From: Gloeocapsopsis sp. IPPAS B-1203
GTDB lineage: Bacteria; Cyanobacteriota; Cyanobacteriia; Cyanobacteriales; Chroococcidiopsidaceae
NCBI RefSeq assembly: GCF_002749975.1
Contig: NZ_PEIG01000024.1
Span: 1-62,584, forward strand
Direction of reading: 5' to 3'
Length of the DNA: 62,584 bases
Shown here in pieces: positions 9,810 through 20,018 of this stretch (position 1 is the stretch's first letter; the number at the start of each line of letters is the position of its first letter). The notes beneath the pieces are model-generated. The model ran no database searches and had not been told where the DNA came from. It was given only the letters and a program-made list of their open reading frames with translations. The translations under genes and the position numbers were made by a program.

Positions 9810-11561
9810 ATGGTTTTTAATTGGTTCCGTCGTCAATTTAGTCAAGAGCAAGCTGCTCCCTCAACTGAGGAACAAGCTACAACCACTCCACCTGAGATAG
9901 AAGAATCAACAGCTGAAAAACAAAGTGATGCCTCACCAGAAATTTCAGCTGACTACTTAAGCTTTGCTAAGGCAGCCTACAAAAATATTCAGCAACGACA
10001 AGCACAAAGTGAGTCTGTTACTGAACCTGCACCTGTCGAATCAACAACAGATCAAGTCACCTCAAGCGAATCCTCAGAACCAGAAACGATTTCAGATGAA
10101 CCTATTGTTGGTGAACCGTCAACTGAGATAGAACCAGTCGTTGTAGAAACAGAACTAGAGACTGCCTCAACAAAAGCAACTCTTAGCGAAACACCCACGC
10201 CTGAGATAGAACCAGTCGCTGTAGAAGCTGTAGAAACAGAACCAGAACCCTCTTTAAAATCAGATGCTCTTGAAAATGTCAGTGAATCGCCCGTAGCTGA
10301 GACAGAATTACTCACAGAAGATGAACCAGCAGCTAGTCAACCTGAAGCAGAATCAGCTATCACTGAAGACACACCAATAACGAGTGATGAATCAACAGAA
10401 GCCCCAGCTGAATCATTACCCTTTTGGGTAAGAGCAGAAGCTGACCGACAAGCGCGGCTAGAAAGACTCAAAGCAACAGCAATTGAAGAACCGGAACCAG
10501 TTCTAGCTGCGACGGAAACGCCACAAGTCGCAGACGAAGCTTCAAACCTTGATTTAGCATTTGATGAAGGTTTTCTGTGGTCAGCAGAAATTTTAGCGGC
10601 TCAAGGGCGCAAACCAGAAGATGTTTCAATCGAAGAAATTACTTGGCTTAAAAAGCTACGGCAAGGATTAGACAAAACTCGACGCAATCTTGTTAATCAA
10701 ATTAAGGCGATTGTTGGGCAAGGACCACTCAACCAAGCAGCAGTACTTGAAATTGAGGCTTTGTTGTTACAAGCAGATGTTGGAGTTGAGGCAACAGACT
10801 ATATTATTAATGCCTTGCAAGAGCGAATTAAGCAAGAGGCACTACCTCCAGAAGTCGCGATCGCCTATCTCAAAGAAATTCTACGAGATATGCTTGATCG
10901 CCCTTTAACGTCGCATAATGCTACTTTTGCTCCCGAAAAAGACACCCTCAACATCTGGTTAATGACAGGAGTTAATGGAGCAGGTAAAACGACAACTATT
11001 GGCAAAATTGCTCATATTGCTCAAAAATCAGGATACACCTGCTTGATTGCTGCTGCTGATACCTTCCGTGCAGCTGCTGTTGAACAAGTCAAAATTTGGG
11101 GTTCGCGCAGTGGAGTTGAAGTCATTGCCAACCCAGGACAAAATACAGATCCAGCGGCAGTCGTCTTTGATGCAATTACAGCTGCTCAATCACGCAACAT
11201 TGAATTACTCTTGGTAGACACTGCGGGACGACTTCAAAATAAGAAAAATCTCATGGACGAACTGAGTAAAATTCGTCGCATTGTCGATAAAAAAGCTTCT
11301 AACGCCAAAATTGAATCGCTCCTCGTACTTGATGCGACTTTAGGGCAAAATGGTTTACGGCAAGCTGAGGTTTTTGCTCAAGCGGCTCAACTTAGTGGCG
11401 TTGTCTTAACAAAACTTGATGGCACGGCCAAAGGAGGAGTCGCATTGGCTGTGGTGCAGCAACTCAATCTCCCGATTCGCTTTATCGGTGCAGGTGAAGG
11501 TGTTGAGGACTTACGTCCTTTTTCCAGCTATGAATTTGTGGAAGCGCTGCTAAGTAGTTAA
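9810..11561 (+). CDS. ftsY: Signal recognition particle receptor FtsY
   Basis: A 583-aa FtsY. It is the SRP receptor GTPase that docks ribosome-nascent chain complexes at the membrane. The first 240 residues are an acidic, Glu/Thr/Pro-rich A domain with near-repeats such as EIEPVVVETE and EIEPVAVEAV. The NG domain follows: G1 GVNGAGKTTT near residue 387, AADTFRAAAVEQ, DTAGRLQ, TKLDGTAKGG and GAGEGVEDLRPF at the end. The A domain is long for a bacterium and probably contacts lipids. It starts about 100 bp after nusB. Confidence 0.96.
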   Translation: MVFNWFRRQFSQEQAAPSTEEQATTTPPEIEESTAEKQSDASPEISADYLSFAKAAYKNIQQRQAQSESVTEPAPVESTTDQVTSSESSEPETISDEPIVGEPSTEIEPVVVETELETASTKATLSETPTPEIEPVAVEAVETEPEPSLKSDALENVSESPVAETELLTEDEPAASQPEAESAITEDTPITSDESTEAPAESLPFWVRAEADRQARLERLKATAIEEPEPVLAATETPQVADEASNLDLAFDEGFLWSAEILAAQGRKPEDVSIEEITWLKKLRQGLDKTRRNLVNQIKAIVGQGPLNQAAVLEIEALLLQADVGVEATDYIINALQERIKQEALPPEVAIAYLKEILRDMLDRPLTSHNATFAPEKDTLNIWLMTGVNGAGKTTTIGKIAHIAQKSGYTCLIAAADTFRAAAVEQVKIWGSRSGVEVIANPGQNTDPAAVVFDAITAAQSRNIELLLVDTAGRLQNKKNLMDELSKIRRIVDKKASNAKIESLLVLDATLGQNGLRQAEVFAQAAQLSGVVLTKLDGTAKGGVALAVVQQLNLPIRFIGAGEGVEDLRPFSSYEFVEALLSS

Positions 11562-12029
11562 TTCACGCACAAAATCTGAAACTGTAGCAAAAGTTAAAGT
11601 TCAAACTTAAAAGCGTGAATTCGCGATCGCATTCGCGCAGAAGGTGTTTTGTTCAACAAAGCAAAACTTATCTTTATCTTTTGCCGCCAGTGTTTCTCTA
11701 ACTAAACTTAAAAAGTTCTGGTTGCTTTTTTGAACTATACCAATAGGAATAGTAGCAAGGACAACCAGTAGCAATCTCTAACATTATTAAAAACAAACTT
11801 GTTTAAACATTGAACTTTCCTACATAATCTGACAGTTCATACATTCTTTCCCTTCGGATTTATTTCAAAACAGAGGCGTAACAAAAGGCTTCTTCCGAGT
11901 AGCCTGTATAGCTCAACACAGGTCAACTTAATTTAACGGTCTAACATTTGATAGAAGTCGTTATTGAGAATCAACGTTTACTCTACTTATCAGTAAAACT
12001 CTTACCAAATCATCTTCCCACCAGTTCTT
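11562..12029. other. Intergenic region, nothing recognised
   Basis: 468 bp between ftsY and the DUF1816 gene. An inverted repeat AGTTC/GAACT around 11713-11736 might serve as a weak ftsY terminator. No ORF or RNA gene is recognisable. Confidence 0.4.
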
Positions 12030-12284
12030 ATGAAACTACTCCAACGGCTTAATCAGCTATTAAGAGGTAAGAGGCAAAAACAAAATTCGGCTTGGTGGGC
12101 AGAAGTTATTACGCATTCGCCTCATTGCATCTACTACTTTGGACCCTTTTTAACGTCAAATAGAGCTATAGTTGCAAGTACTGGCTATATTGAAGATCTT
12201 GAAGGTGAAGGAGCTGAAGAGATTGAAGTCGTTATTAAGCGCTGCCAGCCAACGATGTTAACAATATCTGATGAAGTTGAATAG
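12030..12284 (+). CDS. DUF1816 domain protein, 84 aa
   Basis: A short soluble protein. The pattern WWAEVITHSPHCIYYFGPF, then GYIEDLEGEGAEEIEVVIKRCQPTMLTI, is the DUF1816 signature, found almost only in cyanobacteria. Function is unknown. It stands alone on the plus strand between ftsY and the phosphatase gene. Confidence 0.85.
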   Translation: MKLLQRLNQLLRGKRQKQNSAWWAEVITHSPHCIYYFGPFLTSNRAIVASTGYIEDLEGEGAEEIEVVIKRCQPTMLTISDEVE

Positions 12285-12478
12285 TTAGCGATTATTAAAT
12301 TGACTTACTAAAAAAACTTTGTAAAACAACTGTATTTTGTTATTTCAGTCATTATACTACACAAAAGACATTCTGCTTCCAAGCTCAATGTAGTGAGCAA
12401 TACATTTTCATCTATACTAAACGAGATGATTTTTGCTTCCTCACTTAATGGCTAAAATCCTCAGGTAAGAGAATAAAG

Positions 12479-13891
12479 ATGGTGTCTGTGCCTCAACCTT
12501 CTTCACACCCCACTGCCGATCGCGATAGCAATGCCAACACTGATGCCGCTCCTATTTTGGCACTCAAGCAACTTGTCGCGCGTCTGCATAAGGAACAGCA
12601 CAAGATCCACGATTTACTTGGTTCTCTAGGATTTGCCTTGAGAAGCTTCAGTAACCTTAATCAGTTTTTAGAACTCATTCCGTTGATGGCAACACGAGTA
12701 ACTGATGCTGATGGCGGTGCACTTGTTTTGTTTAAGCCTAATGGTCAAGTACGACTAGAACGACTTCATTGTCAAGATAGTCATCAAAGTAAAACTATCC
12801 GCAAAGCACTAGAAACCGCAATTGGAGTCGTTACAGCTTCTTTAGCAACTGCTACAGGAATTGTTCCAGCTACAGCTACGGCTGCTTTAGACGATCAAGT
12901 TAGTCAATATTTAGGTTCAGAAATTCAACTATTTGGCACAACAGTTTTTGTAAAACAAGTAGAACGCGGGCGACTGTACGTTTTTAGCAGTAATCCAGAA
13001 TATAGTTGGACAGAAAGTAGACAAAAACTAGTCCGCCTTGTCGCAGATTTAACTGCGGTTGCTGTTGAAAATGATGAGTTAACAGCCGAATTGCGCAAAA
13101 AAGAACGCATGAACCGAGAATTGGAAATTGGTGCAGAAATTCAACTAAGATTGCTACCACGCCAATGTCCTAAAATCGCCGGAATTACGTTAGCTGCACG
13201 CTGTCAACCAGCAAGTCATATAGGCGGCGATTATTATGACTTTATTCCAACAAACTGTCACCCAAGTCAAGTAGCACTCGGTAATGGAAACGATCCTTGT
13301 CGTTGGGGAATTGTCATTGGCGATGTCATGGGAAAAGGCGTTCCCGCAGGTTTACTAATGACAATGACGCAGGGAATGTTACGTACAGAAGTTCCTAACG
13401 GTAATTCTCCTGCACAAATTCTGCAAAAATTAAATCAGGTAATTTATGCAGATTTAGAAAATTCTCACCGCTTTATTACGTTGTTTTGTTCAGCTTACGA
13501 TCCCCAAACTCAAACGTTATACTACAGCAATGCCGCACACAATCCTCCTTTGTTGTGGCAAGCAGCTACGGGAAATATTAAGCGCTTGGATACGTGGGGA
13601 ATGTTGATTGGATTAGATGCAGAAAGTCAGTACGAAGACGCCCATATTCAATTGCATCCAGGAGATACAATTATTTACTATACAGATGGTTTTACTGATG
13701 CCGTCAATCAAAGCGGCGATCGCTTCGACGAAGAAAACCTGATTCGCAAATTTTACTGGGCTTGTCAGCACTGTCAAGGACCACAAGCCATTCTTGAGTA
13801 CTTATTTGAGCAAGTTTATCGCTTTATTGGTTCAGCTAATCAGAATAAAGACGATATGACACTGATTGTCTTGCAAGTTAAGAATGAGTAA
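12479..13891 (+). CDS. SpoIIE/RsbU-type PP2C serine phosphatase with GAF-like sensor
   Basis: A 470-aa protein. Residues about 25-60 form a helix, 60-200 look like a GAF domain, and LTAELRKKERMNRELEIGAEIQLRLLP is the usual linker helix. The catalytic SpoIIE domain (about 235-468) has GGDYYDF, VIGDVMGKGVPAGLLM, NAAHNPPLL, YYTDGFTDAVN and KDDMTLIVL, so the metal-binding aspartates are present. Such enzymes dephosphorylate anti-sigma antagonists in partner-switch systems. No antagonist or anti-sigma gene lies nearby. ATG at 12479. Confidence 0.88.
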   Translation: MVSVPQPSSHPTADRDSNANTDAAPILALKQLVARLHKEQHKIHDLLGSLGFALRSFSNLNQFLELIPLMATRVTDADGGALVLFKPNGQVRLERLHCQDSHQSKTIRKALETAIGVVTASLATATGIVPATATAALDDQVSQYLGSEIQLFGTTVFVKQVERGRLYVFSSNPEYSWTESRQKLVRLVADLTAVAVENDELTAELRKKERMNRELEIGAEIQLRLLPRQCPKIAGITLAARCQPASHIGGDYYDFIPTNCHPSQVALGNGNDPCRWGIVIGDVMGKGVPAGLLMTMTQGMLRTEVPNGNSPAQILQKLNQVIYADLENSHRFITLFCSAYDPQTQTLYYSNAAHNPPLLWQAATGNIKRLDTWGMLIGLDAESQYEDAHIQLHPGDTIIYYTDGFTDAVNQSGDRFDEENLIRKFYWACQHCQGPQAILEYLFEQVYRFIGSANQNKDDMTLIVLQVKNE

Positions 13892-13924
13892 TATCAACCT
13901 TGGCTGAATAAGCAGACCATTGCG

Positions 13925-14060
13925 GGGGATTGGTAACTGGTAACTGAGAATTGGTAATTGTTTTGTCAAGTTATGAGTCACTCACCACTATAAGAACTTC
14001 TTTCTCACTCTTCCACTCTTGCACTAGCTACTAATTACTAGTCACTAGCCACTAACCCTT
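13925..14060. repeat. Low-complexity repeat (CTAGTGGCTAG / TGGTAACTG type)
   Basis: Between the phosphatase gene and argH are imperfect repeats of TGGTAACTGG and ACTAGTCACTAGCC-like units. The reverse-oriented equivalent occurs at 25650-25690 and 19890-19915. They fall outside genes only. Confidence 0.6.
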
Positions 14061-14176
14061 AAAAAAGCAGATTTGGTAACAGCAATTTAAAATGAATTAC
14101 TCATATCATCTAATTTTCCATCAAAATTTTATGTTGATGGGACTAATGATTTTGAGTGAAGGAACATAAATTAGCT

Positions 14177-15610
14177 GTGAATCAACAAAAAACATGGAGC
14201 CAGCGATTTGAATCAGCGCTACACCCTGCGATCGCTCGCTTCAATGCTAGTATCGGCTTTGATATTGAATTAATCGAATACGACATCACAGGTTCAATTG
14301 CCCACGCCAAAATGCTGGGGCACACAGGAATTATTTCACCTGATGAAGCCGCACAACTTGTCGCAGGTTTAGAACAAATTCGTCAAGAATACCGACAGGG
14401 AAATTTTACTCCAGGGATCGACGCTGAGGACGTTCATTTTGCGGTTGAACGACGCTTAACTGAAATTACTGGAGATGTCGGTAAAAAACTGCACACTGCG
14501 CGATCGCGTAACGATCAAGTGGGTACTGATATTCGGCTTTATTTACGCGATCAAATCGGGCAAATTCGTCAAGCTATTCGCGAATTTCAAGGCGTTCTCC
14601 TCGATTTAGCCGAAACTCACATTCAAACTCTCATTCCTGGCTACACGCATCTGCAACGCGCTCAACCTGTAAGTTTGGCACATCACCTTATGGCATACTT
14701 TCAAATGGCACAGCGCGACTGGGAACGCTTAAAAGATGTGAATCAGCGCGTCAATATCTCACCACTAGGAAGTGGTGCTTTAGCCGGAACGACCTTCCCG
14801 ATTGACCGACATTATACGGCGGAACTCTTGCAATTTAACCAAATTTATGCTAACAGCATGGATGCAGTGAGCGATCGTGACTTTGCCATCGAATTTCTCG
14901 CCAGCGCTAGCATTATTATGGTTCACCTCAGCCGTCTTTCAGAAGAAGTGATTCTGTGGTCGTCGCAGGAATTTAGCTTTGTCAAACTCAAAGATAGTTG
15001 TGCGACAGGTTCTAGCATTATGCCCCAAAAGAAAAACCCCGATGTGCCAGAACTGGTACGGGGCAAAACTGGGAGAGTCTGCGGTCATCTCCAAGCACTA
15101 CTTGTTTTAATGAAGGGCTTGCCTTTGGCTTATAACAAAGACTTACAAGATGACAAAGAAGCCATTTTTGATACAGTCAAAACTGTCAAAGCTTGCTTAG
15201 AGGCAATGACCATTTTGCTAAGAGAAGGCTTAGAATTTTCTACTCCGCGTCTAGCCGCAGCAGTCGCCGAAGATTTTTCTAATGCCACTGATGTTGCTGA
15301 TTATTTAGCAGCACGAGGAGTTCCCTTCCGTGAAGCTTACAACCTTGTCGGCAAAGTTGTCAAAACTTGCATCGCTGCGGGGAAGCTCCTCAAAGATTTG
15401 AGCTTAGAGGAGTGGAAAGCTTTACATCCCGCCTTTGAGCAAGATATTTATCAAGCGATCGCTCCTCAGCAAGTTGTTGCAGCTCGCAACAGCTACGGGG
15501 GAACTGGTTTTGAACAAGTGAGTCAAGCAATTACTGCTGCTCGTCAGCTCATGATTGTGGAAGATAGCTCCGCAACCACAGCCATATCAAATCAGCACCG
15601 AACAGTATAA
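14177..15610 (+). CDS. argH: Argininosuccinate lyase
   Basis: Last step of arginine synthesis: argininosuccinate to arginine and fumarate. 477 aa from the GTG at 14177, which gives the N-terminus (M)[16 protein letters not shown] expected for cyanobacterial ArgH. A GTG at 14156 would add seven residues. Family signature [12 protein letters not shown] (about residue 282) with the catalytic serine, plus SRNDQVGTD and [11 protein letters not shown]. It ends convergently with the small basic protein gene at 15652. Confidence 0.95.
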   Translation: MNQQKTWSQRFESALHPAIARFNASIGFDIELIEYDITGSIAHAKMLGHTGIISPDEAAQLVAGLEQIRQEYRQGNFTPGIDAEDVHFAVERRLTEITGDVGKKLHTARSRNDQVGTDIRLYLRDQIGQIRQAIREFQGVLLDLAETHIQTLIPGYTHLQRAQPVSLAHHLMAYFQMAQRDWERLKDVNQRVNISPLGSGALAGTTFPIDRHYTAELLQFNQIYANSMDAVSDRDFAIEFLASASIIMVHLSRLSEEVILWSSQEFSFVKLKDSCATGSSIMPQKKNPDVPELVRGKTGRVCGHLQALLVLMKGLPLAYNKDLQDDKEAIFDTVKTVKACLEAMTILLREGLEFSTPRLAAAVAEDFSNATDVADYLAARGVPFREAYNLVGKVVKTCIAAGKLLKDLSLEEWKALHPAFEQDIYQAIAPQQVVAARNSYGGTGFEQVSQAITAARQLMIVEDSSATTAISNQHRTV

Positions 15611-15651
15611 GTAGTATGCTGGCTCAAGCCTTAACAAGTGCTGTTGGCAAT

Positions 15652-15816
15652 TTATGTATCAGCTGCTGCTGTTGTATCTTCTTCTTCTCGTTGCTGCTGC
15701 GGATTTTGTTGATATCTTCGCTGGAAACGCCCTGTAGTAGTTCTCTTACGAAACTTACGGGCGTACGCCTGATTCCGTAGCGCCTTTTCTTTTTTTGGAT
15801 TACGGCGCTTAGCCAT
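15652..15816 (-). CDS. Small basic conserved protein, 54 aa
   Basis: ATG at 15816 preceded by GAGGTGAAC, a good ribosome site. The first 40 residues are strongly basic (MAKRRNPKKEKALRNQAYAR, then KFRKRTTTGRFQRRY), and the tail is Gln/Glu-rich. The composition is that of a ribosome- or RNA-binding peptide. I believe similar short ORFs are conserved in cyanobacteria, but I cannot name a function. Convergent with argH, 41 bp between stops. Confidence 0.65.
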   Translation of the reverse strand: MAKRRNPKKEKALRNQAYARKFRKRTTTGRFQRRYQQNPQQQREEEDTTAAADT

Positions 15817-16496
15817 GTTCACCTCATTAAATAAACAACAATTTCTGCCTCTAGATCTATAAAGGCAATACTAGATACCGATAATAAACGGTATACTTCC
15901 AGCCTAGCGAATTTAACTTGACAATTGCACATTTATCTGTGTAGCACACAGTTTTCTATGAGCGTTTGGTCATCTCATTCCCAGATTATGCTGCCATAAA
16001 CTGAGTGTTGAGGCTAGACAAAATGTCATCAACTAGGGCACAAGCAACTGTTGTGCCACTGTGTAGAGTTCATTATAAGCTAACTAGTATTACTAATGGG
16101 CAATTCAAAGCAGTAAACCTCTTGCTTTTATGCTTCGTACTGGCAGGCAAACTAGCACAGTATATTAGAACTTGGCGAATTTATTCGCTGCCAGATAAAC
16201 AAAGTCTACCTGTGTAGAGATACTGATTACTTAGTACCAATCGAAAAACAGTGGCAACAAATCATAATGGACTGACTTCTTTTTCCCCAGTTTCTCAGTA
16301 CCATGTGTAGCAACTATCAGACAAGCAGTATCAGCGCTTTTTTTGTAGCACATGCAGATTGTGACTTGAGTATTTCTCTTTTCCTAGATAGAGATTATGA
16401 CTATGCTTTAAATGTTATTGATGGTATTACTTACGGCAGTTGATTACAAAAATTGTAAGCTTGAATAATATTTCTCGCGTCCCAGCTTTTCGTTCT
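15817..16496. other. Intergenic region with only weak ORFs
   Basis: 680 bp between the divergent small basic gene and the Nudix gene. A 64-codon ORF from ATG 16023 and a 46-codon ORF from about 16302 to 16442 exist, but neither has a convincing ribosome site or a recognisable family. I see no RNA gene. Confidence 0.4.
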
Positions 16497-16952
16497 ATGA
16501 GCCGCTTATGGCAATTTGGTCAAACTGTCTTAGGCATTATCTTTCGGCATCCAATTCCTGGTACTAGCATCATTCCTATTTTGCCAGATGGTCAAATCGT
16601 TTTGATTCGCCGCCGTGATAATGGTAAATGGTCGCTACCTGGAGGAATGGTAGATTGGGGAGAAGATATTCCTACAGCTGTGCGTCGGGAGTTAGCAGAA
16701 GAAACAGGACTTGAACTCGTTAAAATTCGCCGTTTGGTGGGAGTGTATTCCGCACCCGATCGCGATCCCCGAGTGCATTCAATTTGCGTGCTTGTCGAAG
16801 CCGAAGTTAAGGGAGAAATGAAAATTCGCGATTCTCTAGAAGTCATTGATATTAAAGCTTTTTCTCCAACATCTCTACCGCCAGGCGAGCTTTCTCACGA
16901 TCATACCCAGCAGTTACAAGACTATTTTGCAGGATTGACGACTGTGGCTTAG
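16497..16952 (+). CDS. Nudix hydrolase
   Basis: A 151-aa Nudix protein. The Nudix box is complete: G MVDWG E DIPTAVR REL A EE T G L (GX5EX7REUXEEXGU) near residues 52-74, so metal-dependent cleavage of a nucleoside diphosphate-linked substrate is expected. The substrate cannot be told from sequence. ATG 16497 (MSRLWQFG) is chosen; a TTG at 16440 would add 19 residues that look unrelated to the fold. Cyanobacterial Nudix proteins of this size include ADP-ribose hydrolases. Confidence 0.85.
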   Translation: MSRLWQFGQTVLGIIFRHPIPGTSIIPILPDGQIVLIRRRDNGKWSLPGGMVDWGEDIPTAVRRELAEETGLELVKIRRLVGVYSAPDRDPRVHSICVLVEAEVKGEMKIRDSLEVIDIKAFSPTSLPPGELSHDHTQQLQDYFAGLTTVA

Positions 16953-16954
16953 GG

Positions 16955-17165
16955 AGTGGTTAGTAGCTAGTTTTGAGTTTTGAGTTTTGTTAGCGTAGCG
17001 GTGCCTTAGCACGTTTTGAATTGTTCGCGAAGAAAGGTGCCGGAGGCATTATTATCAGTTTTGAGTTTTGAATTAAAAGAATTTTTTTACTCAACACTTA
17101 ACACTCAACATTCGTAACTCTCTTCAACTCAACACTCAACACTCAACACTCAACACTCATAACTC
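16955..17165. repeat. Composite repeat: 29-bp element, extension and heptamer array
   Basis: 16984-17012 is a perfect copy of the 29-bp element. It continues directly into an extension (TTGTTCGCGAAGAAAGGTGC and about 15 bp more) that reappears inverted at 27060-27105 and 53175-53211. After that come tandem heptamers (ACTCAAC) to 17165. The heptamers reach the end of coaX. Confidence 0.85.
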
Positions 17166-17166
17166 T

Positions 17167-17976
17167 CTATCTCCCCTGCTCCCCCAGATCTTCTCCTCGA
17201 CTTGCCCAGCAACAACACATTCCTTGAAAGATTAAGTGCGGAGCAGGGATGATCTTAGCGGTAATATTTGGGTGTTCTGATTGAAGACAATTGAGGAGTA
17301 AAGCGCAATCGCCTCCTGTCATCGCAACACAACTTTCAGGAAATTTTTGCCACCAAGCATCAACAAAGTCTTTTATCCCAGCTATCAACGTGTAAATTAC
17401 CCCACTTTGAATTGATTCTGGCGTATTCAATGCCCAGCGAGATGGCAATGATTTTGTGGTATTTACTAAGGGTAATGCAGCAGTTCTCTCACCTAGCGAG
17501 CGCAGTTGTAAGCGAACACCAGGAATAATCGCGCCACCAACCAAAGTGCGATCGCCGTTTGCACCTGTCAAAGTAAGCGCAGTTCCAGCATCAATAACGA
17601 GCGCAGGAAAACCCCATATCGCTCCTGCACCCCACACAGCTAATGCTCGATCAATTCCCAATGTTGGATAAACTTCTTGCAGTGGAACCTGATCCAACGT
17701 AATTTCGCGTAAGTTAGGGTATGTTCGCCAGATTACTGTTGCTTGAGGAACGACTGAAGCCAAGTAAATAGGGGGTAGCGATCTCATATTAATCGTCCCA
17801 GGAGCTAGAATTTCTCTAGAAAAATCGGCAATGTTTTGGCAGCTAGCAAGATTTTGTACTACCGATACTGGTAAATACTCAGTATCCCATGCAAATTGCA
17901 GCGCTTCTTCAACAAACCACGCCCAGTGCAACCGCGAATTACCAATCATCAAAGCTAGCCAGTGCGATTCACTCAT
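17167..17976 (-). CDS. coaX: Type III pantothenate kinase
   Basis: A 269-aa ASKHA-fold kinase for the first step of coenzyme A synthesis. LALMIGNSRLHWAWF is the N-terminal phosphate-binding loop (usual form DxGNT, here IGNS). VIDAGTALTLT near residue 127 and GGAIIPGVRLQLRSLGERTAALP are highly characteristic. The Asp of the first motif is replaced by Ile, as in several cyanobacterial CoaX proteins, so activity is likely but not certain. Divergent from flv3. Confidence 0.88.
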   Translation of the reverse strand: MSESHWLALMIGNSRLHWAWFVEEALQFAWDTEYLPVSVVQNLASCQNIADFSREILAPGTINMRSLPPIYLASVVPQATVIWRTYPNLREITLDQVPLQEVYPTLGIDRALAVWGAGAIWGFPALVIDAGTALTLTGANGDRTLVGGAIIPGVRLQLRSLGERTAALPLVNTTKSLPSRWALNTPESIQSGVIYTLIAGIKDFVDAWWQKFPESCVAMTGGDCALLLNCLQSEHPNITAKIIPAPHLIFQGMCCCWASRGEDLGEQGR

Positions 17977-18130
17977 AAATCAACCGCTATTTTACTCACT
18001 CCTCACCCCTCCTCACACACTTTTAGTTTTTTAAACTGAAACATAAATTTATTAATAAACCTTTACAAAGAAAGCATGAGAAAATGAAGGTAGATAAAAA
18101 AAAATTATAAATTGCTAAGGAGGCTGACTA

Positions 18131-19858
18131 ATGGTAGCGCTCACCGAAAAAGTCCAGAACCGGCTGACAATGCAAATTGCTGATATTGCTCCAAATACAA
18201 CAGCGATTCGCTCTCTAGATTGGGATCGCGATCGCTTTGATATCGAGTTTGGCTTGCAAAATGGCACTACGTACAATTCATTTATCATTCGAGGTGAGCA
18301 GACTGCTTTAGTTGATACCTCCCATGAAAAATTTCGTCAACTCTATCTAGACACGCTGCATCAGGTCATTGATCCAGCAGAGATTGACTATATCGTCATT
18401 AGCCACACCGAACCAGATCACAGCGGCTTAGTCAAAGATGTCTTGCAGCTTGTTCCCGAAGCAACTGTCGTGGGGTCAAAAGTCGCACTTCAATTTCTAG
18501 AAGACATGGTGCATCAGCCGTTTAAGCGGCAAATTGTCAAAAATGGCGATCGCTTAGATTTAGGTAATGGACATGAATTAGAGTTCGTCAGTGCTCCGAA
18601 TTTACACTGGCCTGATACGATGTTCACCTACGATCGCAAAACGCAAGTTCTCTATACTTGTGATGCTTTTGGATTGCACTATTGCGACGACAATACATTC
18701 GATGAAGATCTCGGCGCAATTGAGGCTGATTTCCGTTTTTACTACGACTGCTTGATGGCTCCTAATGCGCGTTCAGTATTATCCGCAATGAAACGCATGG
18801 GTGAATTAGGAGAAGTCACCACGATCGCCACAGGACATGGACCACTCCTCTATCACAACGTGGAAGAATTGACTCGCCGTTATCGCGTTTGGAGTCAATC
18901 ACAAGCTAAAGCAGAAACAACAGTTGCAGTTTTTTACACGTCCGATTATGGCTATAGCGATCGCCTTGCCCAAGCAATTGCTCAAGGTATCACTAAAACA
19001 GGTGTTGCGGTAGAAACACTTGACGTGCGATCGGCAGATCTCCAAGAAGTTCAAGAACTGATTAGCCGAGCATCAGGAATCGTGATTGGAATGCCCCCTG
19101 CATCAGGAGATGTCGCAGAAACTGCCCAGACAGTGCTCAGTACAGTATTAGCTGCTGCTAAAGCAAAACAATCTATCGGTATCTTTGAGGCTGGTGGTGG
19201 TGATGATGAGCCGGTTTACCCACTGTTAAACAAGTTCCGTGACTTGGGTCTTTCCGTTGCTTTCCCTGCGATTCAAATCAAAGAAGCCCCCACAGGAGCA
19301 ATCTATCAGCGATGTGAAGAAGCAGGAACCGACTTAGGACAATGGCTAACGCGCGATCGCAGCATCAAAGTCATGAAATCTTTAGATGCAGATCTTGATA
19401 AAGCTTTAGGCAGAATTAGCGGCGGATTATATATCATTACCGCTAAAAAAGGCGATGCATCCAGCGCAATGCTGGCATCTTGGGTAACACAAGCAAGTTT
19501 TAAACCCTTGGGAGTGACAATTGCAGTTGCGAAAGACCGTGCGATTGAATCACTAATGCAAGTCGGCGATCGCTTCGTTTTAAATGTTCTAGAAGAAGGC
19601 AATCACCTACACTTAATGAAACACTTCCTCAAGCGTTTCTCGCCTGGTGCAGATCGTTTCGAGGGCGTTAAAACCCAACCTTCTCAAGGCGGTGCGCCAA
19701 TTCTGACCGACGCTTTAGCTTATATGGAGTGCGAAGTCACAAGCCGCATGGAAGTCAGCGATCACCATATCGTCTATGCCACTATCGAGACAGGTAAAGT
19801 CAGTAATCCTGAAGCTCTCACCGCAGTTCACCATCGCAAAGTCGGTAATCATTACTAG
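18131..19858 (+). CDS. flv3: Flavodiiron protein Flv3
   Basis: A 575-aa class C flavodiiron protein: metallo-beta-lactamase-like diiron domain (about 30-260), flavodoxin domain (about 262-405) and C-terminal flavin reductase domain (about 420-575, SSAMLASWVTQASF). The canonical iron ligands HTEPDH are present near residue 93. With Flv1 it reduces O2 to water using photosynthetic electrons. N-terminal residues (IRSLDWDRDRFDIEFGLQNG) are typical of Flv3. AAGGAGG ribosome site 10 bp upstream. Followed by flv1 after 160 bp. Confidence 0.93.
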   Translation: MVALTEKVQNRLTMQIADIAPNTTAIRSLDWDRDRFDIEFGLQNGTTYNSFIIRGEQTALVDTSHEKFRQLYLDTLHQVIDPAEIDYIVISHTEPDHSGLVKDVLQLVPEATVVGSKVALQFLEDMVHQPFKRQIVKNGDRLDLGNGHELEFVSAPNLHWPDTMFTYDRKTQVLYTCDAFGLHYCDDNTFDEDLGAIEADFRFYYDCLMAPNARSVLSAMKRMGELGEVTTIATGHGPLLYHNVEELTRRYRVWSQSQAKAETTVAVFYTSDYGYSDRLAQAIAQGITKTGVAVETLDVRSADLQEVQELISRASGIVIGMPPASGDVAETAQTVLSTVLAAAKAKQSIGIFEAGGGDDEPVYPLLNKFRDLGLSVAFPAIQIKEAPTGAIYQRCEEAGTDLGQWLTRDRSIKVMKSLDADLDKALGRISGGLYIITAKKGDASSAMLASWVTQASFKPLGVTIAVAKDRAIESLMQVGDRFVLNVLEEGNHLHLMKHFLKRFSPGADRFEGVKTQPSQGGAPILTDALAYMECEVTSRMEVSDHHIVYATIETGKVSNPEALTAVHHRKVGNHY

Positions 19859-19859
19859 G

Positions 19860-19945
19860 GGCGAGGAGTGAGGGGTGAGTGGAAGAGTGGTTAGTAGCTA
19901 GTGGCTAGTTATGAATTTTGAGTTTTGAGTTGATAGAAAAAAGTA
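19860..19945. repeat. Low-complexity repeat between flv3 and flv1
   Basis: GGGGCGAGGAGTGAGGGG-like text, a TTAGTAGCTAGTGGCTAG unit and TTTTGAGTTTTGAG. It belongs to the same intergenic repeat families as at 2750, 13930 and 25650. Confidence 0.6.
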
Positions 19946-20018
19946 TTCCCCTCTGCTCCTGTGCTTCCTCTACCCCTGAAGCCCCTGAAGCTCCCTAATC
20001 CTTCACCTCATTTGACTT

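Noticed and set aside
10052-10315. Antisense ORF in ftsY
   Set aside because: It lies opposite the biased acidic A-domain coding sequence, which creates open antisense frames; Ser/Thr/Val-rich shadow.
16005-16217. 70-codon plus-strand ORF before the Nudix gene
   Set aside because: It starts with TTG, has no ribosome site, odd composition and no recognisable family; probably chance.
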